DNA from: Pisaster brevispinus
Lineage: Eukaryota > Echinodermata > Asteroidea > Forcipulatida > Asteriidae
Direction: 5' to 3'
Length of the DNA: 64,000 nucleotides
Assembly (NCBI GenBank): GCA_023634235.1
Contig: JAMKCF010000008.1
Location: 14,991,627-15,055,626 of the forward strand
Of this stretch, positions 56,701-61,735 are shown one piece after another. The position numbers and the translations under genes were made by a program. The notes under the pieces are model-generated. The model did no database searches. It was not told the origin of the DNA and worked only from the letters and a program-made list of their open reading frames with translations. How positions within the stretch are numbered: the stretch's first letter is position 1; each line of letters starts with the position of its first letter.

Positions 56701-56759
56701 AATCCGACCTCCGCATCACCAACAAACCAAAAGGAGAACCATCGCCCGTGTTTGTCTAG
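29488..56759 (+). CDS. NDRG: NDRG-family protein (N-myc downstream-regulated), 401 residues, 11 coding exons
   Basis: Cytoplasmic alpha/beta-hydrolase-fold protein of a family thought to lack hydrolase activity and linked to stress response, differentiation and vesicle traffic. Coding exons: 29488-29724, 30806-30905, 32147-32267, 40078-40140, 43809-43869, 44527-44613, 46283-46360, 48479-48582, 49204-49321, 50860-50995, 56659-56759; 1206 bp including TAG, all junctions GT-AG and in phase. Family blocks: PAIITYHDIGLNH, CCVYHVNAPGQEQGAA, YPDMDTLAEML, FIGFGVGAGANILARF (elbow region with G-V-G rather than a catalytic G-x-S-x-G), NHPKLVEGLVLVN, LFIDAYIRRTDL, DCGGMILEEQPAKLCESF, FMQGLGY. The N-terminal 79 residues form an acidic, low-similarity extension with RSPLLKG; the C-terminal tail is short and lacks the repeats of vertebrate NDRG1. 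An upstream in-frame ATG at 29419 lies before the inferred acceptor, so 29488 is preferred. Which vertebrate paralogue it matches best is not decided. Confidence 0.95.
29725..30192 (+). other. NDRG intron 2, first part
   Basis: Non-coding. Includes a segment near 30015-30140 with GGGAGTC-GATTCACTGTGTGT, weakly like 43390-43420 and 44725-44745, perhaps a degenerate dispersed repeat. Confidence 0.45.
30193..30390 (+). mobile_element. CAGAGCTGCCAAC inverted-repeat element, copy D (best preserved)
   Basis: Ends CAGAGCTGCCAACTCTCCCT and GATGTTGGCAGTTCTG. TTAACCC flanks it on both sides (30187-30193 and 30391-30397), which supports a 7-8-bp target-site duplication as in hAT-type transposition; that class is inference. 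Confidence 0.82.
30442..30629. mobile_element. 188-bp element with 12-bp target-site duplication and ribozyme-like core
   Basis: Flanked by perfect CTGAAGATAATT direct repeats at 30430-30441 and 30630-30641. Inside are inverted arms GAGAGGTTTGCGGTAACACC and GGTGTTACCGCAAACCTCTC, a GGTTCTgaaaAGAACC hairpin (30491-30506), and on the minus strand CCTGAAGACGATCAG...CTGATCGAAACGTTGAG (30519-30556). The last resembles the hammerhead-like motif carried by Penelope-like elements. A second, internally shorter copy is at 35066-35177. Confidence 0.78.
30806..30905 (+). CDS. NDRG: NDRG coding exon 2
   Basis: Encodes LDYVPDDNGIMLVAVQGDR, then KPAIITYHDIGLN. Acceptor TTAACAG, donor GTAAGT. Holds the family block TYHDIGxNH. 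Confidence 0.95.
30906..31390 (+). other. NDRG intron 3, first part
   Basis: Non-coding. AGTTCTgaaaAGAACT at about 31160-31175 forms a perfect hairpin like the one at 30491 and may be a remnant of the same element family. Confidence 0.5.
31391..31555. mobile_element. AGGCCTGGA inverted-repeat element, copy 3
   Basis: Opens CAGGCCTGGAATGCCATC, followed by GAGGACAAGGCCATGTTCA, CCCAAGACCAGGGAGCAACA and GGCCATGGCCTCTGTGGCC, ending near GTGTGAGTCCAT. Same family as 18134-18292. Confidence 0.75.
32147..32267 (+). CDS. NDRG: NDRG coding exon 3
   Basis: Encodes HVTCFQGFFNFPDMAPILKQ, then CCVYHVNAPGQEQGAAQLPE. Acceptor TATTTCAG, donor GTAGGT. Confidence 0.95.
32268..33174 (+). other. NDRG intron 4, first part
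   Basis: Starts with a CTGTCTGTCTGTCTGG microsatellite at the donor. No exon recognised. CCGCAAACCTCAC near 32788 may be an end of the element type at 30442. Confidence 0.5.
33175..33290 (+). mobile_element. Second tRNA-like SINE family, copy 1
   Basis: TAGCTCAGTTGGTTGAGCG (A box), then GGTTCAAATCC (B box) about 35 bp downstream, then CTAGTCAAAATTCTCTGTTC and AACC. The segment after the B box recurs at 44450-44475, so this is a repeat rather than a functional tRNA gene; no convincing acceptor stem closes it. Confidence 0.65.
33291..33896 (+). other. NDRG intron 4 stretch without recognised elements
   Basis: Nothing specific seen. Confidence 0.4.
33897..34106. mobile_element. GGGCCCAGTTTCATAGAGCTGC-type inverted-repeat element
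   Basis: The right end, AAGCAGCTCTATGAAACTGG then GCCCAGG, pairs loosely with the left end CTTGGTTCCACAAAGC. Related ends (CTGGGCCCCAACTCCAGAGA, AAGCTCTGTGAAATTG) bound 53622-53802, and GCGCTATGAAATTGGCCCC lies near 44154. Confidence 0.6.
34196..34516 (-). mobile_element. tRNA-derived SINE, copy with a third tail type
   Basis: Minus-strand head: TCATGGCCTAGCGGTTAAGA (A box) and GGTTCGAGTCCCGGTCATGA (B box). TGTCCTTAAGCAAGACACTT follows as in other copies, while the remainder differs from both the 1347 and 26928 tails. Confidence 0.82.
34521..34900. mobile_element. GTATACCTTTGG inverted-repeat element, copy 1
   Basis: Left AGGGTATACCTTTGGTTAT and, complement of the right, AAGCATACCTTTGGTTTTTG. 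Includes a GAGAGAGAGAG microsatellite at 34646-34682. A related element is at 44991-45320. It abuts the head of the SINE at 34516. Confidence 0.65.
34938..35545 (+). repeat. About 0.5-kb dispersed repeat, copy 1, carrying a nested insertion
   Basis: Shares with 56050-56605, in order: GAGTGC(C/A)ATGGTGAGA, GCAAAACATT, AGATTGTGTTCTGGC, TTGATTAATG(A/G)ATGC, CCTCCAATCAAATGAC and a TACTTGGG-like end. A 112-bp element interrupts it at 35066-35177. The nature of the repeat is unknown. Confidence 0.75.
35066..35177. mobile_element. 112-bp relative of the 30442 element, nested, 12-bp target duplication
   Basis: Flanked by CTAATTAAAATA at 35054-35065 and 35178-35189. Begins GTGAGGTTTGCGGTAACACC and ends TTATACTTCCACCATGCAAA then GTTTAAAATCCTAC, matching both ends of 30442-30629, but lacks the central ribozyme-like region and the second inverted arm. 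Confidence 0.8.
35554..35651. mobile_element. TGTAGCAGAATGTAATCAC-type element with long internal hairpin
   Basis: Ends TATAGCAACATATAATCAC and (complement) TGTAGCAGAATGTAATCAC. The centre is a near-perfect hairpin: AATCTGGACTGTTCCATT and AATGGAACAGTCCAGATT around a short loop (about 35580-35625). Related to 22764-22919. Confidence 0.8.
35652..36551 (+). other. NDRG intron 4 stretch without recognised elements
   Basis: A/T-rich, no exon or repeat recognised. Confidence 0.4.
36552..36710. mobile_element. CCCCTTGCAT inverted-repeat element, copy 1
   Basis: Left CCCCTTGCATATGACGTCA, right ATGCAAGGGG. The interior, CTCACTGAGGTAAATAAAGA, CATGGCGCACGCATACACTC and CCTCAGCGATGGCGACC, is shared with 57873-58020. 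Confidence 0.75.
36711..37919 (+). other. NDRG intron 4, A/T-rich stretch
   Basis: 36720-37200 is strongly A-rich with loosely repeated AATAAAATAGATTAAGAAA motifs. No exon or mobile element seen. Confidence 0.45.
37920..38599. mobile_element. 680-bp non-autonomous DNA element with perfect 16-bp terminal inverted repeats
   Basis: Left GGGTCATTCCGTGTCA (37920-37935), right TGACACGGAATGACCC (38584-38599), an exact inverted repeat. TACT flanks both ends (37916-37919, 38600-38603), consistent with a 4-bp target-site duplication. No long ORF inside, so non-autonomous. Superfamily not assigned. Confidence 0.9.
38604..39223 (+). other. NDRG intron 4 stretch without recognised elements
   Basis: Nothing specific seen. 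Confidence 0.4.
39226..39733. mobile_element. 508-bp G/C-rich element with AGTCACAATTA inverted ends
   Basis: Left CCTTAGTCACAATTA, right (complement) CCCCAGTCACAATTAG; both ends continue to a shared TTTCTAGGCAT about 45 bp inside. TA on both flanks fits a TA target duplication. The interior is much richer in G/C (CCCGCCCGAT, CCTGCCGGACATCGGCC) than surrounding intron. Confidence 0.8.
39734..40077 (+). other. End of NDRG intron 4
   Basis: Ends in a long CT-rich tract before TATACAG at 40077. AGCAGAGCCATGAAATTGGG near 39739 is an isolated end of the GGGCCCAATTTCAT family. Confidence 0.5.
40078..40140 (+). CDS. NDRG: NDRG coding exon 4
   Basis: A 63-bp exon encoding GKKYPDMDTLAEMLLSVVNH F. 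Acceptor TTATACAG after a long CT-rich tract, donor GTAAGT. It is isolated by a 7.8-kb intron upstream and was located by the YPxMDxLAEML family block and phase. Confidence 0.93.
40215..40557 (-). mobile_element. tRNA-derived SINE, same subfamily as 1347-1724
   Basis: Minus-strand head with TGGCCAGGGGTTTAAG (A-box region) and GGTTCCAGTCACGGTC (B-box region). The body shares CTGCAGCCAACCATA, GACCAACGGCTT and CCCCTTCTCTTA with 1347-1724, and the tail ends near TTCTTATAATACAGCGCT. Confidence 0.8.
40558..43808 (+). other. NDRG intron 5, remaining part
   Basis: No exon. 41405-41620 contains an AATGGGCCGT-type motif repeated about eight times in degenerate form. 42050-42150 repeats TTTGGACACCCTATTTT about three times. 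43290-43610 ends in GATGCAAGGGGTCA and GTGCAAGGGGTCA, which match ends of the CCCCTTGCA family. Confidence 0.5.
43809..43869 (+). CDS. NDRG: NDRG coding exon 5
   Basis: Encodes GLKQFIGFGVGAGANILARF plus E, the family's pseudo-nucleophile elbow. Acceptor TTTCTCAG, donor GTGAGT. Confidence 0.95.
43870..44526 (+). other. NDRG intron 6
   Basis: 43935-44300 holds ends of the GGGCCCAATTTCAT family (GCGCTATGAAATTGGCCCC at about 44154, GATTGGTTTCCTGC near 44250, shared with 53738). 44407-44490 is a second copy of the tRNA-like family of 33175 (GGTTCAAATCTAGTCAT, TTGTTCAACCTCAAAT). Confidence 0.6.
44527..44613 (+). CDS. NDRG: NDRG coding exon 6
   Basis: Encodes LNHPKLVEGLVLVNCTSKA, then ASWTEWGQQK. 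Acceptor TATTTCAG, donor GTATTA. Phase 0 at both ends. Confidence 0.95.
44614..44990 (+). other. NDRG intron 7, first part
   Basis: Non-coding; GACATCACGTGATG near 44684 and GTGCAAGGGATC near 44814 suggest a degenerate CCCCTTGCA-type element. Confidence 0.4.
44991..45320. mobile_element. GTATACCTTTGG inverted-repeat element, copy 2
   Basis: Left GGTATACTTTGGTAATTACT, right AATTACCAAAAATTATACC. Shares CTCCAAAAAT-AATGAC-ATAAAAACT with the copy at 34521. Confidence 0.75.
45321..45617 (+). repeat. Two imperfect copies of a segment with AGAATGCT(A/T)AGTAATAT(G/T)AAG
   Basis: GCCATTGCTAGCTGTGA to GCTACATTGTGAAGTATGCT (about 45335-45430) recurs as GCTATTGCCAGCTGTGA to GCTACTGTGTGAAGTATGCT (about 45525-45615), an imperfect direct duplication about 190 bp apart. 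Confidence 0.65.
45618..45804 (+). mobile_element. CAGAGCTGCCAAC inverted-repeat element, copy E
   Basis: Carries AAAATCTCCCTGA, ATTTGAAAATCTCCCTGATT, TATCTCTCTGATTGTTGG and ends TTAGCAGCTCTG. The left terminal repeat is degenerate. Confidence 0.72.
45805..46282 (+). other. End of NDRG intron 7
   Basis: No recognised element; ends in CT-rich tract and CCTGTCAG. Confidence 0.5.
46283..46360 (+). CDS. NDRG: NDRG coding exon 7
   Basis: Encodes LSSFYLRGKGMTTYSQEYLL, then WHYFGK. Acceptor CCTGTCAG, donor GTAAAA. Phase 0 at both ends. Confidence 0.93.
46361..46854 (+). other. NDRG intron 8, first part
   Basis: Nothing specific seen. Confidence 0.4.
46855..47520 (+). repeat. Degenerate tandem repeat, about 140-bp unit, about five copies
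   Basis: The block GTTGTCTTTC...AATGCCATTTTCATTATTTTT, GATGCTGATTTA..AACTAC, TAGGTCTTGTTTGTGTCTTT recurs starting near 46861, 47003, 47141, 47281 and 47425. Copies diverge markedly, so the array is old. Confidence 0.8.
47521..48478 (+). other. End of NDRG intron 8
   Basis: Contains an ATT/GTT trinucleotide microsatellite at about 47970-48020 that ends in T and G homopolymer runs. No exon seen. Confidence 0.5.
48479..48582 (+). CDS. NDRG: NDRG coding exon 8
   Basis: Encodes KTMESNHDLVTVFRENLAR, then SVNPFNLSLFIDAYI. Acceptor CTTAACAG, donor GTACAG. Confidence 0.94.
48700..48965 (+). mobile_element. tRNA-derived SINE in NDRG intron 9
   Basis: Head GGCATGTCATGGCTAGGCGG (A box) and GGGTTTGAATCCTGGTCATG (B box). 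The body AATTGCTTCTCTTCACCCAG and CCTGTGAGGGCAGATAT is the common form of this family. It ends near a G run at 48950. Confidence 0.82.
49204..49321 (+). CDS. NDRG: NDRG coding exon 9
   Basis: Encodes RTDLKIKRELDPIKKKETR, then TLSGNIMLIGGNNSPHVNDT. Acceptor TTCTACAG, donor GTAGGT, ending in phase 0. Its last 61 bp and donor are the source of the tandem array that fills the following intron. Confidence 0.94.
49261..50597 (+). repeat. Tandem array of an exon-intron junction segment, 13 units including the real exon end
   Basis: The founding unit is 49261-49371 (61 bp of NDRG coding exon 9 plus 50 bp of intron). Copies of AACACTGGAAGGCAA start at 49372, 49467, 49578, 49673, 49784, 49879, 49990, 50085, 50204, 50315, 50429 and 50543. 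Spacings are 95, 111, 95, 111, 95, 111, 95, 119, 111, 114 and 114 bp. The alternating 95/111 pattern is a 206-bp higher-order unit. Almost every copy keeps the ACAGTAGGTCAC junction, so the 5' splice site is repeated with it. The 119-bp interval carries an extra TCTGACAG. The last unit is truncated at CCCCTCATATCAATTA. Confidence 0.95.
50598..50859 (+). other. SINE-tail-like remnant and end of NDRG intron 10
   Basis: ATAATAATAATGAGGAATTT then ATAAAGTGCAAAC and CTCCGCCTCAAGGCGCTGG (50601-50667) resembles a 3' SINE tail. The acceptor TTCTTTGCAG ends at 50859. Confidence 0.55.
50860..50995 (+). CDS. NDRG: NDRG coding exon 10
   Basis: Encodes VEMNGRLDPENSTWIKISD, CGGMILEEQPAKLCESFRLF and MQGLGY. 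Acceptor TTTGCAG, donor GTGAGT. Confidence 0.95.
51725..52175 (+). repeat. 81-bp tandem repeat, about 5.3 copies
   Basis: CGGTTAGCAAAGAACT recurs at 51742, 51823, 51904, 51984 and 52065 (spacing 81, 81, 80, 81). Each unit also has CTTAAAATGTAC and AAGTCACTTGTACG. It lies in NDRG intron 11. An in-frame 74-codon ORF across it just reflects the unit length being divisible by three. Confidence 0.93.
52176..53621 (+). other. NDRG intron 11, middle
   Basis: No exon. An 18-bp unit (AGTACCGCAGAAACACCA) is doubled at 53064-53098. 52262-52380 has ACAGCGCCCTCTATTGCCTC, reminiscent of the CCCCTTGCAT element interior. Confidence 0.45.
53622..53802. mobile_element. GGGCCC(A/C)A inverted-repeat element, best copy
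   Basis: Left CTGGGCCCCAACTCCAGAGA then GCTGCTGAAGCAC, right TTAAGAAGCTCTGTGAAATTG. The interior GATTGGTTTCCTGCTAATTT is shared with about 44250. Confidence 0.65.
53803..56049 (+). other. NDRG intron 11, later part
   Basis: No exon. 55395 shares ATAAGCAATTTGCCAATTAAA with 4831. 55605-55645 has the inverted repeat GTAGACTGTCAC / GTAACAGTCTGCTAC. ORFs here lack family similarity. Confidence 0.45.
56050..56605 (+). repeat. About 0.5-kb dispersed repeat, copy 2 (uninterrupted)
   Basis: Same family as 34938-35545, without the 112-bp insertion. It ends only about 50 bp upstream of the acceptor of the last NDRG coding exon. Confidence 0.72.
56659..56759 (+). CDS. NDRG: NDRG coding exon 11 (stop)
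   Basis: Encodes VLKLRVMRPAPGVEQSDLR, then ITNKPKGEPSPVFV and TAG at 56757-56759. Acceptor GATTTCAG. The MRPAPG segment sits where vertebrate proteins have their variable C-terminal tail. The join to exon 10 keeps GLGYVLKL in frame. Confidence 0.88.
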
Positions 56760-57872
56760 AGGAAAGATTCCGTCTCAGACTCCGGTGTATTTCTTGAAAA
56801 ATACCGACTAGGATTATGATACATCTCTTGTAATAAAGGAAATGGCGTCGTCTGCCGTTATGCAGAGAAGATGAGGGGACAAAGAATCATGCATTCACCA
56901 TTACAACATTACGATAGTTTGTTCTCCTAAACAAACTTGATAGGAAAACAAAACCAAACCAATTCTTGTCTAGGTGTACGAGCAACATACACTGGCCTGG
57001 CATAACATCATGTATTCACTGTAACAGAAGAGAGGACCAACACCAGTAGCTGTCTTAAGATGATCAGCTGTCACAGATGTAGTAATGTATTCATTAGGAA
57101 ATTAAAATTATAAGTATTAAGTACAGCCAAAAACAAACGAGGGATTGTTCACCTAATAAACTAAATGTGAAAAACACTCGGGCCCCCTTTTTTTTTAAAG
57201 GAAAGACTCGGACAGATTTACTGTGGTGGGGATAAATCTAACATTTTTGGGAGTCTGTCCACGGAGGGGGGGACAACTAGAAACTTAATCAGACTTCACA
57301 TCAGACAGTCTACTTTGAGATATTCATGTACAAATCGAACAGGGGACATTATTAGTGTAAGGGATTGGCTACCTGCCGACCCTAAACCATCTTCTCTGAG
57401 ATCAACTTCCATATAGCTGTCAAGAAACTTGCCCAACTTCTCTCACTTTTAAATCCGTTTTTGGGGTCTTATGAGTGGGGTTGTGATGATCTCTACTTGC
57501 GTGTGTGTGAGGCAAATCAATATTAATTGCTGCAGGATGATATGGTCATCAATATTCCTCAGTGCCTCTCCTGTAATGGATACAATTGGAGTAGAGATTC
57601 CCGGATCCTCCCTTGCATGCAAATCAGTGAATATATTTGCATATGTGTTTATTCTGAAAATTGTGATTAATATGGTTGCTCTTACCCCCCTCCCCCTGAA
57701 TTTTCCTCTTTTTTTAAAACCAGGAAGTCAGTAATTGCTCAGTAATTTTCTCCACTCAGCAGAAGTTAGCTGGCAACCGGTCACAAACTATATACATTTG
57801 GCCGGTAACCTGTAAATACTATTCAGCAAAACTTTCATTTCTATTTGTGCTTAGCAGCCTCCATGAAATAGA
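56760..57872 (+). other. NDRG: NDRG 3' UTR / downstream
   Basis: The first AATAAA is at 56832-56837, 73 bases after the stop; further AATAAA motifs follow, for example near 59281 and at 63958-63963. Whether the transcript ends early or extends several kb cannot be decided here. No further exon is recognised. Confidence 0.5.
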
Positions 57873-58020
57873 CTCCTTGCATATGATGTTGGAGGCTACA
57901 ACAGCGCCCTCACTAAGGTCAAAGAAACACCTACCATTTGCTTAGCGTTGATCATGGCGCACACACTCACAAGCGCTTGTCCATTGTTTATCCTCAGCGA
58001 TGGCGACCTAAAGCAATGTG
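57873..58020. mobile_element. CCCCTTGCAT inverted-repeat element, copy 2
   Basis: Begins CTCCTTGCATATGATG; shares CCCTCACTAAGGTCAAAGAA, CATGGCGCACACACTCACAA and CCTCAGCGATGGCGACC with 36552-36710. The right terminal repeat is degenerate (AAAGCAATGTG). Confidence 0.7.
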
Positions 58021-60282
58021 TCTAAGCCTGTTGCACCCACTTTTTACCGGTTTGCCTTGTAAGCAATTTGCCGTACTTTACGTGCCAACGCTTGTGAAGC
58101 GTTCAAAAGGTGTACGGGACATTGTCATAAACTATTGATTGGAGATTACATGAAGTATAGTTTGCTTGATTTAGAAACAGATAATCTTTCAGTTCTCTTG
58201 AACCAAATTCTTTCTTTATGTTTGACAGTTTGACAGTATTAATATGTACAGATAAATCAGCTCAATTGGTTATTTTGACATGTTTGAGTAAACAAACAAA
58301 ATTACGTTTGTGTCTGCAGAGTTATACCTTTTTCCATAATTTTGTTTCATCGTTTAATGGTTTGGAAGAGCGGGTAACTGGGGACTTACAGGCATCTTTT
58401 GTTTGTATTTAAAGTCTAAGAAGTGTTTTCCGATTGAAAGTTTTAAAAGTTGCTTTTGTATTTAGGAATAGTTTGTCATGAAATCAGGTTGTTTTTTTCA
58501 TGTGCGGATTTCTATATTTACACTCTGCGTGCTTCCCAAACAATTTTTGAACCAAAGGGGTCTTCCAGTGATGTGGCTCCCCTTAAGTACAAATTAGGAT
58601 TAGGATTCTTAGTTACAGATTACCGCTTAAATTTGAATTCCTCTGACTAGAGACAGTTGCTACAATGTATGTCACATGGTTCGGGGCAAGCTTTTGCGTT
58701 GCTGCGTAAGAGACGGTGAACACCCATACACAATTTGTTGAGGAATGTGTAGGGCACGATCCTTTTTTCGTTCACTTAGTTCATGCAAGTTAGATTTGGA
58801 TGTCTGGAACAATAGCTTGCTTAATAAGCACAAGTGACTGTTTAAATTTGAAATACATGTATCTGTATGCGATTTAAAGGCTTCTATCTGCAGTAAATAT
58901 TATCCAAGTTTGTAATTTGTCTGGTCACAGAATCATGATCCAATTTTGACTGCCTAAAATATAATGTATAATCGGAATATCTGAATTAAGTGTGTGATTT
59001 GAATTTGTGCTTAATGATATAGCTATTTAGAGGAAAAATGCTACACGGTAATTTGTACAAAGTGTGGGCAAAAAATGTCAACAGTTTCAGCATTCTATCA
59101 CTGGGTTCAATTTCTAAATGCTATGTAGCTGGAAAACATTACTCAGCAAAATTGTTTGTTTAGCGAAGAAATTGCGGAGCACCAGTCACAATAATCACAA
59201 TAGTCACATCGCTGCTAAGCCGAATATTTCCGTGACAAGTAGATTTGTGTGCTGCCAGCTTTAAGAAATTCAGCCTTTTGAATAAATTGTCTTGAAAATG
59301 GATTTATATGCCTTATATCGGAACTTGCTTCACTAGTATTGTTGACAAATTTTGTGGGTGTCTTGAAAGTGCATGCATTTTGTACCACATTGTAAACCCT
59401 CTTCCCATGCTCGGTCTGGTGTGTGGTTTTGACGTACCGAGATATTAGTCCATGGCCTTTTGTATGTGTAATGTGACATTTGGGTCAAGGGAGAACACTA
59501 CGAGCTGCATTTTTCATTACTCCTCAAGTATTGTGTGTGTGTATTTTGTGCGATGTATTTTTTGTCGCAGATTTGTAGACCTTTGTTGTGATGCAGCCAT
59601 CTTGTCTTGTCATCCAAATGCGAGGCTGTGTCCATGTTGGATGTTTCTGGTTGTGGGCACTTTCAAGGGTACTCGTGTAACATTGACGCATGTTTGAAGT
59701 CTGTTAACATGTAGTAACAGTTGTGTTGTGTGTGCAGGAGCCTCTTTGCCTGACCCTTTTGGGGAGTTATGTCACACAGTAATGACTTGATTCTAAGCCT
59801 AAGGACACACACTACCTTAGGCCATATCCAAAATGGCGGCTACAGCCAGGGCTATGACTATTTCTAAGGTTGTTGCTAAGGACATCATATACTTCAATGC
59901 ATGATGATGCGGCGATCCAGCTGTAGCCATAGCCGCCATTTCGGACACAGCCTTAATATGCTGGAAGCAAAAGTTGTCTGGTCCTACAGGAGTACAGGAA
60001 ACCAGACAAATATGGCTGCTGCCATCTGTGTCAAATGACAAATGACAATGACAAATGCTGATACTCCTACAAAAAGAGACCAGACTAATTTCTCCCTCCA
60101 GCCCTTTACATTGGCTTGATTATACAAGATGGCTGTACTACATGTATGTCATAAAGGTCTAAATCAAGTTGGTGCATTTATATTGTTCATACTCCAAGTC
60201 TTCCTCCCTTACCGCCAAAGATATTTTGTACCAATCTGTAGCTCGCTTTTCTGTCGACCAAGAAAAGATCTGTGAAAACACT
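58021..60282 (+). other. Downstream non-coding stretch
   Basis: No gene seen. 59820-59945 contains the inverted pair AAAATGGCGGCTACAGCCAG and GCTGTAGCCATAGCCGCCAT, probably another short inverted-repeat element of about 130 bp (59817-59950). Confidence 0.5.
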
Positions 60283-60424
60283 GAGAGGCCTGTGGGGACA
60301 CTAGGTGGCAGCAGACCTACCAGGTAAATCCATTGTTTTTCAGAAATGTTCACATTCTCAGAACTGCACAAACAATGGAAAATTTCCTGGTAAGTTTGTC
60401 GCCACCTTGTGTCCAAAGTCTCCT
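60283..60424. mobile_element. GGACACTAGGTGGCAGCAGAC inverted-repeat element, copy 2
   Basis: Left GGGGACACTAGGTGGCAGCA then GACCTACCAGGTAAATCC; right (complement) GGACACAAGGTGGCGACAAA then CTTACCAGG. Same family as 1795-1916. Confidence 0.78.
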
Positions 60425-60867
60425 GTTTGAAGGCATGGGTCGTTAAAATGTTTTGTTTACGGTTGTGCATAAGTAGATGTCAGCAGTCAGATCAACTAAG
60501 TTATGTAGATTTGGGGGAATATTTTTGTTTGTTTGAGTAAGTCATTAATGTTTTGTGTTCATGAATCTCCATTTTGTGAAGCGGTTATTAGAGTTGTCTG
60601 TCTATAGTAGAAACTACACCATCAATTATGATTTATAAAAATTATATTTTGGGCTAAGCATTTTATCAAATAATGTCATAAATCATTGTGTGCCCAGAGG
60701 AAGGCGTAAAGCAAGTGTGACCAGAAAAAGGTCGTAGGCAATTACTGTCCGAAATTGTGTTTCAAGAACACTGAATGTGGAAAGTTTGGTAACATATTTG
60801 CCATTTATTAATCATTGTAGGAAAGTACAATTCTGCATGAGAATTTAAATCAGACATGTCTTGGGGG

Positions 60868-61018
60868 GTAATTCTAGTATACAAACATTGGCTGCTTGGA
60901 GAGCTATGATTAAAACTATGAGAGCCAAGGTGGCACCCCGCGGATGGGATTGCCAGGGAAGTTGTAGTTTTAACCATGGCACGAGTACATGCAGTCAATA
61001 TTTGTATACTAGAATTAC
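60868..61018. mobile_element. 151-bp element with 23-bp terminal inverted repeats
   Basis: Left GTAATTCTAGTATACAAACA, right TTTGTATACTAGAATTAC; one mismatch over about 23 bp. An inner pair, GAGAGCTATGATT / AACTATGAGAGCC, is also present. Confidence 0.85.
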
Positions 61019-61058
61019 AAGTTTGTTTTATAGCTGTCTAGGTACTAAGAAGCTGCCG

Positions 61059-61172
61059 TTGCTACGGGTATAGCACACTGGTTGCTATGGGTATAGCACA
61101 TGGGTTGCTATGGGTATAGCACACTGGTTGCTATGGGTATAGCACACTGGTGCTACGGGTATGGTACCTTGA
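61059..61172 (+). repeat. 23-bp tandem repeat, about five copies
   Basis: Unit TTGCTA(T/C)GGGTATAGCACA plus CTGG, at 61059, 61082, 61105, 61128 and a degenerate copy at 61151. Confidence 0.9.
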
Positions 61173-61585
61173 TAGCTATGGGTAAAGCATGTCATGTTTG
61201 CGCGGCTTTCTGGTAAAAGTAAGACATATCATGTAATGTGCTGTAAACCAATCACATGGCAGAATCTTTGTAAAGGGGTGTTACAACAACAGATGTGTAT
61301 AACAGTCATGCCCTACTTTTTTTCAAAAGAGCCTTTTTATTGCTTGTGACCACCTGCTGGGGAAAAAAGTTGTTTGTTGGGGATCGGATGCTCAATCAAG
61401 ATGGTCTTGTCCCTTTCATATGGTGTTATTCTAAACCTCCCAGCTGGTGGAGACGTAAAGTTATCGAGGAATTCAGTATTGCGAGATGAATCTGTGCTTG
61501 AAAACCTGCATTCATGATTTCTGTTGAACTGAGGAAATAAGATAAAGATGGTGGCCGGATGAGACATGACTATTGCCACAGAATA

Positions 61586-61735
61586 CAGGCACGATGCCTC
61601 ATTTTTGAAAGGGCAGGGGCACCAAGGTGTTTTGTTCTAGGTAAAGGGCACCTGTACGAGGACATTGTACATTTCTGTTGGAGCATTTCAAGGGGCACCA
61701 AGGCAATGACCAGGGGCAACGGAGGCAATTAAAAG
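61586..61735. mobile_element. AGGCCTGGA inverted-repeat element, copy 4 (diverged)
   Basis: CAGGCACGATGCC, GAAAGGGCAGGGGCACCAAG, CAAGGGGCACCAAGGCAATG and CCAGGGGCAACGGAGGC align with copies 1-3. It carries an internal duplication of the GGGGCACCAAGG motif. Confidence 0.6.

Noticed and set aside
60861..61073. 70-codon ORF (MGGNSSIQ...)
   Set aside because: It lies almost entirely inside the 151-bp inverted-repeat element.
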